This document shows positions 52,029 to 62,177 of a DNA stretch of 64,000 bases, in pieces. Position numbers and translations under genes: made by a program. Position 1 is the stretch's first letter. Each line of letters begins with the position of its first letter. Below the pieces are notes generated by a model that saw nothing but the letters and a program-made list of their open reading frames with translations, had not been told where the DNA came from and did not search any database. Origin of the DNA: Nitrososphaerota archaeon. GTDB lineage: Archaea > Thermoproteota > Nitrososphaeria > Nitrososphaerales > Nitrosopumilaceae. Location of the stretch: assembly GCA_013287585.1 (NCBI GenBank), contig JABDDN010000001.1:88277-152276 (forward strand). Reading direction: 5' to 3'.

Positions 52029-53066
52029 CTATTGAATGGTTCTAATTGCAGTAAGAAGTTTAGAAATAGGATCTTCCATTGAATTTAATATTGTTTTTGC
52101 TTTTTTTCTAAGATTTTGATTGTCAGATTTTAAAATTTTCTTAATTAATTTTATAATTATTTTTGGATTTTTTTGTCTTCTTACTAGACCGATTCTCACA
52201 AGATATTTCTCTATATGGTTAGGAACAGCATCATAAGAAATTGTTGGAATTCCCATTAATGCAGCTTCAGCAGTCATCGTGCCTCCAGAACCTATGAAAA
52301 CATCAGTAAATCTAAGAAGCGCTTTACCATCTATTACCTTGTCCATTACTATTATTTTGTTCCCAAATTCTTTTTTGAGCTGATTTATGTGTGGTAAATA
52401 TCTGCCTAAGACAACTATATTACAATTTGAGAATTCTTTTGCAATTTCATTTATAATATTTGTACTAGGGTTTTTTCTATTCTTAATGTATGCAGCTTGG
52501 GATTCTTCAACTCTTACAAGAATAGTCTTTTTGTCCTTGAGATGAAAATTATTCTTTGAATAATTTTTTGATTTCTGTTTTACTATTAATGCAGCATCTA
52601 TCGATCTATAATGTATGATGTCTTTTTCTGTAATTCCATATCTGACAAATTCCTTTTTTGGAATTATCCATGGAATTAGAAGTTTTTGTACAAATGGTAC
52701 AGAAAGTCTCATAACTGCCTCTGCATGGGGTGAATCAGAAAAGGCAATGTGTTTGATACCTGCTCCAAAAGAAATCCTTGCTGCTTCTGGTGAACAGAAG
52801 CTAATAGTTAGATCTGGAGCGAATTTTCCTACTATTTGTGATAAATGTAGTGTTCGTTCAAGACTGGCCTTTAATTTCCCAGATTTATTCGATCCGCCAT
52901 GTTTTCCAACTAATACAATCTTTACGTTTCTAACTTTGGCAAGCTCTACAACCTCGTAATAGTTCCTAGAAGTACATAGAATCTGATTATTTTTACGTAA
53001 TTTTTCGATCATAGGCTCAAAAAACAAAAGTTGTTTTGGAGTAAGTATATCAAACCAGATTTTCAA
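52029..53066 (-). CDS. DUF354 glycosyltransferase-like protein
   Basis: The protein has 345 residues if it starts at the TTG at 53064-53066, giving KIWFDILTPKQLLFFEPM, the normal DUF354 beginning. An ATG at 53090 would add eight residues and leave only 20 bases to the divergent gene. DUF354 proteins resemble GT-B glycosyltransferases: the VVLGRYLP strand and the FIGSGGTMTAEAALMGIPTISY loop (near residue 275) match nucleotide-sugar binding regions. It may act in surface glycan synthesis, but the substrate is unknown. Confidence 0.82.
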   Translation of the reverse strand: MKIWFDILTPKQLLFFEPMIEKLRKNNQILCTSRNYYEVVELAKVRNVKIVLVGKHGGSNKSGKLKASLERTLHLSQIVGKFAPDLTISFCSPEAARISFGAGIKHIAFSDSPHAEAVMRLSVPFVQKLLIPWIIPKKEFVRYGITEKDIIHYRSIDAALIVKQKSKNYSKNNFHLKDKKTILVRVEESQAAYIKNRKNPSTNIINEIAKEFSNCNIVVLGRYLPHINQLKKEFGNKIIVMDKVIDGKALLRFTDVFIGSGGTMTAEAALMGIPTISYDAVPNHIEKYLVRIGLVRRQKNPKIIIKLIKKILKSDNQNLRKKAKTILNSMEDPISKLLTAIRTIQ

Positions 53067-53110
53067 ACATTTTTGATAGAATTTCAGCATGGAAAAAGTT
53101 TTTCTTAGCC

Positions 53111-54268
53111 TTGTCTCCTAGCTCCAATGATTTGGTAGCTACAAAAGTTGTTGTTTATGGTCTTAGTACTGAGGGCTATTCTATTGCGTGTCAAATGGCA
53201 ATTAAAGGCGCAGACGTCTTTATTGTCGATGAATCTGCTCATATGGCTATTTCTCTAAAATCGGAGATTGCAAAGACCTATCCTGATGTCACTTCCTTAA
53301 AAGAGGACGAACCGTTACTTGGAGTAGAACCAATCGACGTTGCAATTTCTCATTCAGAGTACCTCTTTTTTGCACCAAGGATCAGAAAAACTGGGCAAGA
53401 AACAAAAATGGAGATTCACTCTAAATTCAAAGATGCTACTAGTGCAATGAAGAAAGGAGGTTCTGTCATTTATAACCTTCCTACAGGAATTGGAGGTAAT
53501 AATGAAACCATATCACTTTTAGAACATGTAACAGGTCTTGAGATGGGTAAAGGTATTTCATATTTTTATTATCCACTTGGCGCAAAAAACCAAACTCCTG
53601 AAATTATTGGTTCTTTTAATGGTAAAGTCGATGACAAACTTGCAAAGCTACTTGCTATTGATAAAAAAGAAAAAAAGTTTGTAGCGATTTCTTCATCAGA
53701 GCTTTTTCATGCAATAAAAATTCTTTCTCAGTTTTCTGGTTTGTCAAGTATACTTGAAGTATGTAAATTTGCTCAGGAACCGACAACAAGAGCAGATCTC
53801 ATGTTCACTGAATTCAAAGATCTCTTTTTAGATGATATGACAAATGGACTTTATGATTTGAGATCACTTGGAACCTCAATTGAAGGAGCAGGTACTATGA
53901 TGTATTTAGTTAACGGAAGTATAAAGGGTATTGAAGGTTATGTTAAGAGACTCATAGACGAAATTCGTTCTACACTTAAAAAAAATGAACTCAAAGCAAG
54001 CAGAACTCGAGTGACTATTCTTTGGACACTTGATTCCTATGAAATGCGTGGTGATAAAGTAGACATGCTAAATTCACTTGTTACCAAGTTACGTGATTAT
54101 ATTGGGGACGTAGAAATTCATCAAGGCCCTACCTTTGATTTATTTCATAGTGATAAAACAACAATTGTTGTAGCATGTTCAAAATCAGATTATGAGAAAA
54201 TTAGTAAGAACAATAAAGACTCTGATATCATAATCATAAAAACAAATCCATTGTGTGAGATCCTGTAA
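53111..54268 (+). CDS. Rossmann-fold protein of unknown function upstream of grpE-dnaK-dnaJ
   Basis: The 385-residue protein (TTG start) begins with a nucleotide-binding strand and loop, VVVYGLSTEGYSIACQMA (about 13-30), followed by VFIVDES. It resembles the start of UDP-glucose/GDP-mannose or 6-phosphogluconate dehydrogenases. The middle (about 200-290) is helical, like their dimerisation domain. The usual catalytic cysteine motif of sugar dehydrogenases is not seen. It is co-directional with the chaperone genes, 36 bases before grpE, so it may be co-expressed with them. Confidence 0.7.
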   Translation: MSPSSNDLVATKVVVYGLSTEGYSIACQMAIKGADVFIVDESAHMAISLKSEIAKTYPDVTSLKEDEPLLGVEPIDVAISHSEYLFFAPRIRKTGQETKMEIHSKFKDATSAMKKGGSVIYNLPTGIGGNNETISLLEHVTGLEMGKGISYFYYPLGAKNQTPEIIGSFNGKVDDKLAKLLAIDKKEKKFVAISSSELFHAIKILSQFSGLSSILEVCKFAQEPTTRADLMFTEFKDLFLDDMTNGLYDLRSLGTSIEGAGTMMYLVNGSIKGIEGYVKRLIDEIRSTLKKNELKASRTRVTILWTLDSYEMRGDKVDMLNSLVTKLRDYIGDVEIHQGPTFDLFHSDKTTIVVACSKSDYEKISKNNKDSDIIIIKTNPLCEIL

Positions 54269-54304
54269 TAAGAGTAAAATTAGACGAATTTTAATGGATT
54301 TAGT

Positions 54305-54841
54305 TTGTCTGAAGAAAGCGATGAAAAAATTGAAGTAGAAACTGATGGTATATCTGGTGACTATACATCACAAGAAAAAATTATTGACGAGTTAAAAATA
54401 CAACTCAAACAAGAGCAAGAAAAAGCAGCATCTTATGAGAAAAAACTACAGTATCTTCTGGCTGATTTCGAAAACCTGAAAAAAAGAACAGAATTGGACG
54501 TTCAAAGTAAAGTAAACTCTGCTTTAGATTCAATGATGTTAAAATTTCTATTAATATACGATGATTTTATCAGAGCAAAAGATGCACTTGTCAAGCAAAA
54601 AATAAACACTGATGGGCTATCTGCCATTCTAAAAAACATGGACTCATTTTTGTCAGAAAATGATATAACTCCTATCGAGGCAATCGGAGAAATTTTCGAT
54701 CCTCAATTACATGAGGCAATATCTGTAAAAGAAGATCCATCACTTGATGACAACACAATTACTGCAGAGATTCGCAAGGGATATATTTTACAAAATAGAA
54801 TTATTAGACCTAGTTTAGTAGAAATATCAAAAAAAACATAA
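54305..54841 (+). CDS. grpE: nucleotide exchange factor GrpE
   Basis: The 178-residue protein (TTG start) has an acidic N-terminus and a long coiled coil (about 25-80, with LLADFENLKKRTE). A C-terminal beta domain follows, with FDPQLHEAI, RKGYILQNRIIRPSLVEI. It releases ADP from DnaK. It is the first gene of grpE-dnaK-dnaJ, a bacterial-type chaperone set acquired by many mesophilic archaea. Confidence 0.95.
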   Translation: MSEESDEKIEVETDGISGDYTSQEKIIDELKIQLKQEQEKAASYEKKLQYLLADFENLKKRTELDVQSKVNSALDSMMLKFLLIYDDFIRAKDALVKQKINTDGLSAILKNMDSFLSENDITPIEAIGEIFDPQLHEAISVKEDPSLDDNTITAEIRKGYILQNRIIRPSLVEISKKT

Positions 54842-54859
54842 TAGAATTGTGATAATAAT

Positions 54860-56704
54860 ATGGCAAAAATTATAGGAATAGATTTAGGAACAAGTAATTC
54901 TGCTGCGGCAGTAATGATGGGTGGTAAACCAACGCTCATTCCAGCAGCTGAAGGAACGACCGTAGGTGGTAAAGCATTTCCATCTGTCGTTGCCTTTACA
55001 AAAGATGGACAGCTACTTGTAGGAGAACCCGCAAGAAGACAGGCTGTCACAAATCCAGAGGGCACAATTGTAGCTGCAAAACGAAAGATGGGTAGTGACT
55101 ATATTTTCAAAATAAATGACAAGGAATACAAACCACAACAAATTTCCGCATTTATTTTACAGAAAATAAAAAGAGATGCAGAGGCATTTGTTGGCGAAAA
55201 AATTGAAAAAGCAGTAATCACAGTGCCTGCATATTTTGACGATAATCAAAGACAAGCAACAAAGGATGCTGGTCAAATAGCCGGACTAGAAGTTGTTAGA
55301 ATTATCAATGAGCCAACAGCTGCATCACTTGCATTTGGTTTGGATAAAGCAAAACAAGACATGAAAATTTTGGTGTTTGATTTGGGTGGTGGAACACTTG
55401 ATGTAACCATTATGGAAATGGGTGGTGGCGTTTTTGAAGTGATGAGTACCTCTGGTGATACACAACTTGGAGGTACTGATATGGATAAGATCATAATAGA
55501 TTACATCGTTGAAGCTTTTAGAAAAAACACTGGAATCGATCTCTCAAAGGATAATGCGGCGATGGTTAGAGTAAGAGAAGCTGCAGAAAGGGCAAAGATT
55601 GAACTTTCTTCCGTGATGGAGACTGATATCACTTTACCATTTGTATCATATGATCAAAACGCTGGTCCAAAGAATCTAGAAATGAAACTTACCCGTTCAA
55701 AGCTTGAGGATCTCATAAATCCAATTGTAGAAAGATGTAGGCCATCAATGACAAAATCTTTGGAAGATGCAAAACTTTCACCTTCCGACATTACTAAAAT
55801 TGTTCTTGTGGGAGGACCAACACGAATTCCACTAGTCAAAAAGTTTGTTGCCTCTGTTTTAGGCAAGGAACCTGAATCTGGAGTTGATCCTATGGAAGCA
55901 GTAGCATTAGGTGCTGGAATACAGGCAGGTATTATTGCAGGAGATGTTACAAGTGATATTGTACTCCTTGATGTTACTCCACTTACTCTTGGAGTAGAAG
56001 TACTTGGTGGATTACGTGAACCGCTAATTGAAAGAAACACTACCATTCCTACATCAAAAAGCAAGACCTTTACTACTGCAGCAGATAACCAAACTGCCGT
56101 AACAGTACATATCGTGCAAGGTGAAAGACCAATGGCTGCTGACAATGTTTCTCTTGGAAGCTTTAATCTTTCCGGAATTCCTCCTGCTCCAAGAGGCATT
56201 CCACAAATTGAAGTAAAGTTTGATCTTGACGCAAACGGAATACTCAATGTTACAGCAAAGGATCTTGGTACTCAAAAAGAGGCAACGATAACAATTACTG
56301 CAAGCACCAAACTTTCAAAAGAAGAAATTGAAAAACTTAAAAAAGATGCTGAAGTTTATGCAGATCAAGACAAGAAGAAAAGAGAAGAAATTGAAATCAA
56401 AAATGAAGCCGAGAACTTTATTTACACTACTGAAAAATTAATCAACCAAGATCTCAAAGACAAAGTTACACAAGAACAAGGAATCAAAGTTACAAATGCA
56501 ATAAGGGAACTAAAAGATGTACTTGACAAGGGTTCTGCAGAAATTAAACCAAAACTTGATACACTAAAAACTATAGTTAACGAAATCAGTACAGAACTTT
56601 ACAAAAAAACCAGCCCACCATCAGGACCGGGTCAGTCTGGAACAGGATCTCAAGGAGGAACTGGTGATGAAAGTGCAGGTCAAAACGCTGCTGGCACTCA
56701 ATAA
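54860..56704 (+). CDS. dnaK: Hsp70 chaperone DnaK
   Basis: The 614-residue protein has [10 protein letters not shown] at the start of the ATPase domain, the phosphate loops [13 protein letters not shown] and [10 protein letters not shown], and the interdomain linker [12 protein letters not shown] (here [14 protein letters not shown]). The substrate-binding domain and a helical lid follow, ending in a Gly/Ser/Gln-rich tail. Length is normal for DnaK. It acts with GrpE and DnaJ encoded on each side. Confidence 0.98.
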   Translation: MAKIIGIDLGTSNSAAAVMMGGKPTLIPAAEGTTVGGKAFPSVVAFTKDGQLLVGEPARRQAVTNPEGTIVAAKRKMGSDYIFKINDKEYKPQQISAFILQKIKRDAEAFVGEKIEKAVITVPAYFDDNQRQATKDAGQIAGLEVVRIINEPTAASLAFGLDKAKQDMKILVFDLGGGTLDVTIMEMGGGVFEVMSTSGDTQLGGTDMDKIIIDYIVEAFRKNTGIDLSKDNAAMVRVREAAERAKIELSSVMETDITLPFVSYDQNAGPKNLEMKLTRSKLEDLINPIVERCRPSMTKSLEDAKLSPSDITKIVLVGGPTRIPLVKKFVASVLGKEPESGVDPMEAVALGAGIQAGIIAGDVTSDIVLLDVTPLTLGVEVLGGLREPLIERNTTIPTSKSKTFTTAADNQTAVTVHIVQGERPMAADNVSLGSFNLSGIPPAPRGIPQIEVKFDLDANGILNVTAKDLGTQKEATITITASTKLSKEEIEKLKKDAEVYADQDKKKREEIEIKNEAENFIYTTEKLINQDLKDKVTQEQGIKVTNAIRELKDVLDKGSAEIKPKLDTLKTIVNEISTELYKKTSPPSGPGQSGTGSQGGTGDESAGQNAAGTQ

Positions 56705-56741
56705 TTGATGATTTATACTTGAGATTAATCAAAATTCGTTT

Positions 56742-57833
56742 ATGAGCACCAAGCGAGATTATTACGAAGTTTTAGGAGTACAAAAGAATACTTCTCAAGA
56801 TGAAATAAAAGCACAGTATAGAAAATTAGCATTAAAATTTCATCCTGATAGAAACAAATCTCCTGATGCGGGTGAACATTTTAAGGAAATTTCAGAGGCA
56901 TATGCAATTTTATCTGATACTGAAAAACGAAAACTCTACGATACTCATGGTCATGCTGGTGTTGACGGAAGATATAGTAGCGAAGATATTTTCCGTGGAG
57001 CTCGCGTAAACTTTGAGGATATATTTGGTGGATTTGGAGGAAGTGGATTTGATTCTATTTTTGAATCCCTTTTTGGAAGAGGAGGATTTGGTGGAGGAGG
57101 ATTTGGTAGGGAAAGAGGAGCAGATCTTGTCTATGACACCACAATTACGTTAGAAGATGTTCTTAAAGGAAAAAGAGAAGAAATTGATATTAGAAAGGAT
57201 ATTGATTGTGAAAACTGTAAGGGCTCTGGCTGTACTCCTGGGACATCTATGCGAACCTGTACAGTTTGTAATGGTCATGGTCAAGTAAGATCATCTAGAA
57301 GTACAGGCTTTTCGACATTTGTTACAGTTCACCCATGTAACACTTGTAGAGGTCAAGGTAAGATAATAGAAAGACCTTGTAGTAAATGCAAAGGAACAGG
57401 AAAACAAAAAGGAACAAAACATCTCTCTTTTGACATTCCACCTGGTGTGGATACTGGTGAATACACAATCAGGGGAGAAGGCGAATCTGTACCAAACGGT
57501 GTAAATGGAGACCTGATTGTCAGAATTCGAGTAAAACCACATGAGAAATTCAAAAGAGATGGCACGGACATATTTTATGATCAAAACATTTCAATGATTG
57601 ATGCCACACTTGGCAAAACCATAATGGTACCTACTTTAGAAGACATAGAAAAGATATCTGTGGAAGCAGGTAGTCAACCAAATACGATAATCAAACTAAA
57701 GGGCAAAGGACTTCCACATCAAAATAGCAGAGGAAGAGGAGATCAATACATTAGACTTGTTGTTAACATACCAACCAAGATTGACAAGCAACAAAAAAAG
57801 ATCCTAGAAGAGCTGAGGGATACTTTTGATTAA
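56742..57833 (+). CDS. dnaJ: chaperone DnaJ
   Basis: The 363-residue type I J-protein has the J domain with HPD (about 34-36) and a Gly/Phe-rich segment (about 90-125). Four CxxCxGxG zinc motifs follow ([32 protein letters not shown]), then the C-terminal substrate domains. It stimulates DnaK ATPase and presents unfolded clients. A HAD phosphatase-like gene follows after 13 bases. Confidence 0.97.
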   Translation: MSTKRDYYEVLGVQKNTSQDEIKAQYRKLALKFHPDRNKSPDAGEHFKEISEAYAILSDTEKRKLYDTHGHAGVDGRYSSEDIFRGARVNFEDIFGGFGGSGFDSIFESLFGRGGFGGGGFGRERGADLVYDTTITLEDVLKGKREEIDIRKDIDCENCKGSGCTPGTSMRTCTVCNGHGQVRSSRSTGFSTFVTVHPCNTCRGQGKIIERPCSKCKGTGKQKGTKHLSFDIPPGVDTGEYTIRGEGESVPNGVNGDLIVRIRVKPHEKFKRDGTDIFYDQNISMIDATLGKTIMVPTLEDIEKISVEAGSQPNTIIKLKGKGLPHQNSRGRGDQYIRLVVNIPTKIDKQQKKILEELRDTFD

Positions 57834-57846
57834 ACTGGTGTAAAAA

Positions 57847-58398
57847 TTGAGAATAGGTCTTGATGTAGATGGAGTTCTTGCTGATGTGATTCAGTCATGG
57901 CTGTCTTATAACAATAAAGTAAGGACAATAATAAACAAATCAGAAATTTCTGAATGGGATTTTTGGAAAAAATTTAAAATAGATAAATTTGATTTTTACA
58001 AAGAACTTTCAATGTGTTGGGCATCTTGGGAAGATATTCCACCAACAGAAAATGAAATTTCTTTGGCAACTAGAGATCTTTCGAAACTTGGTACAGTAGA
58101 TATTGTAACAGCAAGAGAAGAATCTACACATATCCATGTCAAAAACTGGCTAAAATCAAAAGGAATTGCTTACAATAACTATGTTGGAGTGCTAGAAGGA
58201 ATAGAAAAAACTAAACTTGATTATGATATATTCATTGATGATTCACCAATAAATGCAAAAAGCATGCTTGATGGAGGAAAATCCGTAATACTCTACACAC
58301 AACCATGGAATCTAGGATTTGATGATTTGCGTGCTAAAAGAATCTATAAACTAAAAGACGCTGTTTCTGCAATAAAGACACTTATTCAGGAATCTTAA
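57847..58398 (+). CDS. HAD-superfamily 5'(3')-deoxyribonucleotidase-like phosphatase
   Basis: The 183-residue protein (TTG start) has the HAD nucleophile motif DVDGVLAD (about 5-12), the Thr of motif II in VTARE (about 86-90), and motif IV IDDSPIN. This resembles the NT5C family of small nucleotidases. It could dephosphorylate deoxynucleotides or another phosphomonoester. It lies just after dnaJ and just before tRNA-Leu. Confidence 0.85.
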   Translation: MRIGLDVDGVLADVIQSWLSYNNKVRTIINKSEISEWDFWKKFKIDKFDFYKELSMCWASWEDIPPTENEISLATRDLSKLGTVDIVTAREESTHIHVKNWLKSKGIAYNNYVGVLEGIEKTKLDYDIFIDDSPINAKSMLDGGKSVILYTQPWNLGFDDLRAKRIYKLKDAVSAIKTLIQES

Positions 58399-58408
58399 TT
58401 TTTTCGTT

Positions 58409-58493
58409 GCGGGGGTTGCCTAGCCTGGTCAACGGCGTAAGGCTCAGAACCTTATCTCTTAGGAGTTCGTGGGTTCAAATCCCACCTCCCGCA
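58409..58493 (+). tRNA. tRNA-Leu(CAG)
   Basis: The acceptor GCGGGGG pairs with CUCCCGC (one G-U), the discriminator is A, and the T-arm is GTGGGTTCAAATCCCAC. A long variable arm (TCTC TTA GGAG) marks class II. The anticodon stem TAAGG/CCTTA encloses CTCAGAA, giving anticodon CAG, Leu. It is 85 bases long with no intron and no encoded CCA. Confidence 0.95.
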
Positions 58494-58563
58494 TATTCAT
58501 CATTCATTTTTCAAAACGAGATTGCATGATAAATTTATAATCTATCCTACAGTTGTTTGTCTA

Positions 58564-58908
58564 TTGAAAAAGATTGAAGCAGTAATAGCTCATCAAAAGA
58601 TCGATACAGTAGTAGAAGCTCTAAAAAAAATTGGTGTTGGTGGTTTTACAATACTTGATGCAAAAGGATGGGGAAAAGCAGATAGATCTCAAATGACAGG
58701 TCAACGAGGTACTTCAAGCTACACTGCAGGTTTCAATATAAAAAATTATATCATCATTGTAGTTGACGACTCGATTGTAGATAAAGTGATAACAACAATA
58801 GTTGGTGCAGCAGGAACAGACTCACCAGGAGATGGAAAAATCTTCATCAGCACTGTTGAGGATGCTATAGATATAGGTAGTAAGCAAAAGGGAATACACG
58901 CAATTTAG
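58564..58908 (+). CDS. PII-family signal protein with an unusual T-loop
   Basis: With the TTG at 58564 the protein is 114 residues and begins KKIEAVIAHQKIDTVVEALKKIGVGGFT, the normal GlnB/GlnK start. An ATG at 58522 would add an unrelated 14 residues. The second half has the B-loop GDGKIFI (about 89-95). The T-loop region (about 35-58) differs from classical PII: it has GKADRSQMTGQRGTSS instead of the usual GxQKGHxExYRG, so the modifiable tyrosine is not in its normal context. The C-loop RIRTGE is replaced by DIGSKQ, losing the two arginines. It probably senses nucleotides or other ligands differently. Confidence 0.83.
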   Translation: MKKIEAVIAHQKIDTVVEALKKIGVGGFTILDAKGWGKADRSQMTGQRGTSSYTAGFNIKNYIIIVVDDSIVDKVITTIVGAAGTDSPGDGKIFISTVEDAIDIGSKQKGIHAI

Positions 58909-58918
58909 TTAATGATAA

Positions 58919-60826
58919 TTATTGACTAGAACCTAGTTTACGTTTTATTTTTTCTTCTAATAACTGGTTTATTTTTTGGCCATCAATCTTACCACGCATA
59001 GTTTTCATAGCGATTCCCATTAGTGGACCAATTGCTCTTAATCCCTGTTCCTCAATCATATCAAGGTTAGTCTCTACTAATTCATCCAATATTTTTTCAA
59101 GATCTAAAGAATCTATTTTGTTTATAGATGCTTTTTCCATTGCTTCAAAAACTGTGTGTGTTTTACCTGACATTATGCTTTCAAAAATTATCTCAAGTGA
59201 TTCTTTTGCAATTTTGCCATCTGCAAGTAAGCTAAAGGCATTTTTAATTTCATTATTTTTTAATAACATACTATCCAATCCACGCCTTTCTAAGTTTGTA
59301 ATAGTTCCACAAAGAACTGAAGCAACAAAATTTGGAGAAATTCTATTATCTTTACAAATAGATTCAAACAAAACTAGATAATCTGAATCAAAGATCTGAA
59401 TAGTAAGCTGTGGATTTAATTGGTATGTTTTTTGCAATTCTGATATAGTTTCCTCCCATGACTTGGGTATCTTTTTTTGTATTTCTTCCAACTCCTTTTT
59501 TTCTACAATAATGGGAGGAATGTCAGTTTCAGGATACATTCTTGATGCACCAGGTCTTGGTCTCAAAAACACAGTTTCACCAGTTGATGTTGCTGCTCTC
59601 GTTTCTGCAGGAACACCATTCTTGGCGTCCTCTATTCTTTTTATAATTGACTCGATTACAAGATCAATTTTTTGTTGTTCTCCAGCCAAAATTAAGAATC
59701 CATCCTTTAATCCTGAATCTAATGTCTTTTTGACTTGTTGAATCTCTAACTCTTCTATTCCATAATTTGGAAGCTCATCAGAGTGAAACACGCCTCCAAG
59801 TCCAAAAAATCTTACTAGTTCACCAAGCTGTTTCCCAAGTCTTATCCCCTCATATGGTTCAAAACCAAACATTCCTGCAAAATTTTTAATCCTAACTGCC
59901 TTTACTGTTGCACTCTCTTTGAGTGCTTTTTGTATAACTTTTGATTTGCAGTTTTTGAAAATCTCTGAAACGTCTTTTACATCTCTTTCTTTTGCTATTC
60001 TTTCTGTTTCTATCTCACGTAACTTTTCTGCTATGATATTCAAGCCATGCTGTCTCTTTGCTTCATATTCTATGACTTTTTCAAGTTGGTCAAGTTGTTG
60101 TACTCCCTTTACTTCAACCACATTTCCTCCTTGTATGGAGACATTGACATCTTGTCGTATGGATCCTAAACCTCGTTCAACTTTTTTTGTGGCACGTAAA
60201 AGCCGACCTAAACTAAGTGCAATTTTTCTAACCTCCTCAGGTTTGCCAGATACAGGATCTAAAGCAATCTCTACTAACGGAATGCCAAGTCTATCCAAAC
60301 TATATTCTCTTACATCAGTGGTATCGATCAGAAGTTTTGCTGCATCCTCTTCCAAACAGATGCTTTGTACGCCAATTTTTTTTCCATCCACTTCGAGATA
60401 ACCACCTTGTGAAATAAGCATAGTTCTTTGAAAACCTGATGTGTTAGAACCATCTATTACCAACTTTCTCATCACATGAATTTCATTAAAGATATTTGAT
60501 TTTAAGGAGGCTGCAATAATCAATGCAATTTCTTTTGTTTCAACATTCACATCATGAGGAGGTTCCTCATCCTGTTCTACAAGGCAACTACTTGCAGGAT
60601 TTGCATGATATACTATGGTTTTATCTTTACTACGTTCAAAAATGGCGGTAGGATCAAATTCACCCAGTTCACTTTTTGCAAGTCTGAGTTTACGGAAAAA
60701 TTTTATTGGATATTCTTCTGATTCTATTGGAGGACAATTACAAAATAATTTCTTTCCTGTTGCAAGCTGTTGATGTATTTCAAGACCAACTTTGAGTCCA
60801 ATTTTGTCTATTTGAAGTTCAGACAC
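58919..60826 (-). CDS. gatE: Glu-tRNA(Gln) amidotransferase subunit E
   Basis: The 635-residue protein begins KVGLEIHQQLATGKKLFCNCPP, the GatE kinase-like domain signature. It includes SLDRLGIPLVEIALDP and RQDVNVSI, an AspRS-like insertion characteristic of GatE rather than GatB (about 270-410), and a C-terminal YqeY/tail domain ending in GPLMGIAMKTMRGKIDG. It activates Glu on tRNA-Gln with ATP. It follows gatD by 32 bases. Confidence 0.97.
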   Translation of the reverse strand: MSELQIDKIGLKVGLEIHQQLATGKKLFCNCPPIESEEYPIKFFRKLRLAKSELGEFDPTAIFERSKDKTIVYHANPASSCLVEQDEEPPHDVNVETKEIALIIAASLKSNIFNEIHVMRKLVIDGSNTSGFQRTMLISQGGYLEVDGKKIGVQSICLEEDAAKLLIDTTDVREYSLDRLGIPLVEIALDPVSGKPEEVRKIALSLGRLLRATKKVERGLGSIRQDVNVSIQGGNVVEVKGVQQLDQLEKVIEYEAKRQHGLNIIAEKLREIETERIAKERDVKDVSEIFKNCKSKVIQKALKESATVKAVRIKNFAGMFGFEPYEGIRLGKQLGELVRFFGLGGVFHSDELPNYGIEELEIQQVKKTLDSGLKDGFLILAGEQQKIDLVIESIIKRIEDAKNGVPAETRAATSTGETVFLRPRPGASRMYPETDIPPIIVEKKELEEIQKKIPKSWEETISELQKTYQLNPQLTIQIFDSDYLVLFESICKDNRISPNFVASVLCGTITNLERRGLDSMLLKNNEIKNAFSLLADGKIAKESLEIIFESIMSGKTHTVFEAMEKASINKIDSLDLEKILDELVETNLDMIEEQGLRAIGPLMGIAMKTMRGKIDGQKINQLLEEKIKRKLGSSQ

Positions 60827-60858
60827 TTCTGATTTATCTATTCAACTTGTTTTAAAGC

Positions 60859-62145
60859 TTAGTCTGAAAATTCCATAGCTATATTTTCTTTCATAATTTT
60901 TTCCATATCCTCAATGGTTTTTGAATTACCAAGTGCCCACATTGCCTTTACAAGAGCAGTTTCTGGAATCATATTTCCAAGTGGAATCATTCCTAAATTA
61001 AGCAGATCTCTGCCGCTTTCATAGACAGTCATTCGTACCATGCCGTCTATGCATTGAGATGTCATTCCAAGAAAGAGCCCTTTCTTTTTTGCTTTTCCTA
61101 CGTATTCGTACATAACTTTCCCAATATGTCCAAGACCGGTTCCCTCAAAAATTATTGCTTTGTAACCTGAACTGATGATATGATCTAGTATTTTTGGATC
61201 AAGTCCTGGATAGTATTTTACTAAAGCAACATGTGTATCAAAATTAATCTTTGGAATATAGTCATTTTTTATGACATTAAACTGTGGGTTCTTTTCGATT
61301 TTGTCTTTTTTTACAATAAAGGCAGGGGAGCCACCCATTGTTTGAAATGCATTACGTTTACTTGTGTGATTTTTACGTACTCTTGTTCCCCAATGACAAG
61401 CAACATCATCATCACTTGTGCTATTGTGCATTACAACATAAATGCCTCCGGTATTACATTCTACAAGAAATCTTACTGCAGAAATTAGATTAAGTGCAGC
61501 ATCAGATGATGGTCTGTCAGAAGATCTTTGTGAACCGACCAGAGCTATAGGAATTGGAATTCCTGATAAAGAAAACGATAGTGCAGCTGCCGTATATTGC
61601 ATAGTATCTGTACCATGAGCTATGATTATCCCCCTGTATTCTGATTTTACATGAGTGTTAATTTTTTCTGCAATTATTTTCCAGTGTTCTGGAAGTAAAT
61701 TTTCAGAATATTCTGAAAAAAGTACTTCAGTGTCTATGTTTGCTATTTTTGAAAGTTCTGGTACTGTAGCATTAAGTTCTGCGGCTGTTAATGCAGGAGT
61801 TACTCCACCAGTTCTATAATCTATTTTACTTGCAATTGTGCCGCCAGTAGAAACAAGGAGAATTTTTGGCAGTTTTGGATCGACATGCGGCTGTACCATG
61901 GTTTCTTTTTTTGTATTCACTGAAGATTCTATTCCAATTTTTTTAATTTTATCTATTTCTAAGCCTATGTTGTATCCACTTTTCAGCTTCAAAACTATGT
62001 GTTTATCATCATTATACTCATAACGTGGCATCAAAATTCCAGAATAGGTAGAATCTGTTTCAACGCTGACAATATTACCTACCTGAAGATTGTGTTTTTC
62101 TAAAAATTCAAGAGATTTTCCCTTGTATCCGCTGTGATTAGACAT
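60859..62145 (-). CDS. gatD: Glu-tRNA(Gln) amidotransferase subunit D
   Basis: The 428-residue protein has an N-terminal small beta domain (about 1-85) and an L-asparaginase-like domain (about 90-425) with VSTGGTIASKID (catalytic Thr) and AHGTDTMQYTA. It releases ammonia from Gln or Asn for GatE. GatDE is archaea-specific and makes Gln-tRNA indirectly. The cdc48 gene lies just upstream on the same strand. Confidence 0.97.
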   Translation of the reverse strand: MSNHSGYKGKSLEFLEKHNLQVGNIVSVETDSTYSGILMPRYEYNDDKHIVLKLKSGYNIGLEIDKIKKIGIESSVNTKKETMVQPHVDPKLPKILLVSTGGTIASKIDYRTGGVTPALTAAELNATVPELSKIANIDTEVLFSEYSENLLPEHWKIIAEKINTHVKSEYRGIIIAHGTDTMQYTAAALSFSLSGIPIPIALVGSQRSSDRPSSDAALNLISAVRFLVECNTGGIYVVMHNSTSDDDVACHWGTRVRKNHTSKRNAFQTMGGSPAFIVKKDKIEKNPQFNVIKNDYIPKINFDTHVALVKYYPGLDPKILDHIISSGYKAIIFEGTGLGHIGKVMYEYVGKAKKKGLFLGMTSQCIDGMVRMTVYESGRDLLNLGMIPLGNMIPETALVKAMWALGNSKTIEDMEKIMKENIAMEFSD

Positions 62146-62177
62146 TTGATTGGATTAGATGTGATATTTTATTAAAA

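Noticed and set aside
55654-56247. 197-codon minus-strand frame inside dnaK
   Set aside because: It is antisense to highly conserved DnaK sequence and has the composition of a shadow frame.
59919-60401. 160-codon plus-strand frame inside gatE
   Set aside because: It is a Ser/Phe-rich shadow of a conserved gene, with no motif.
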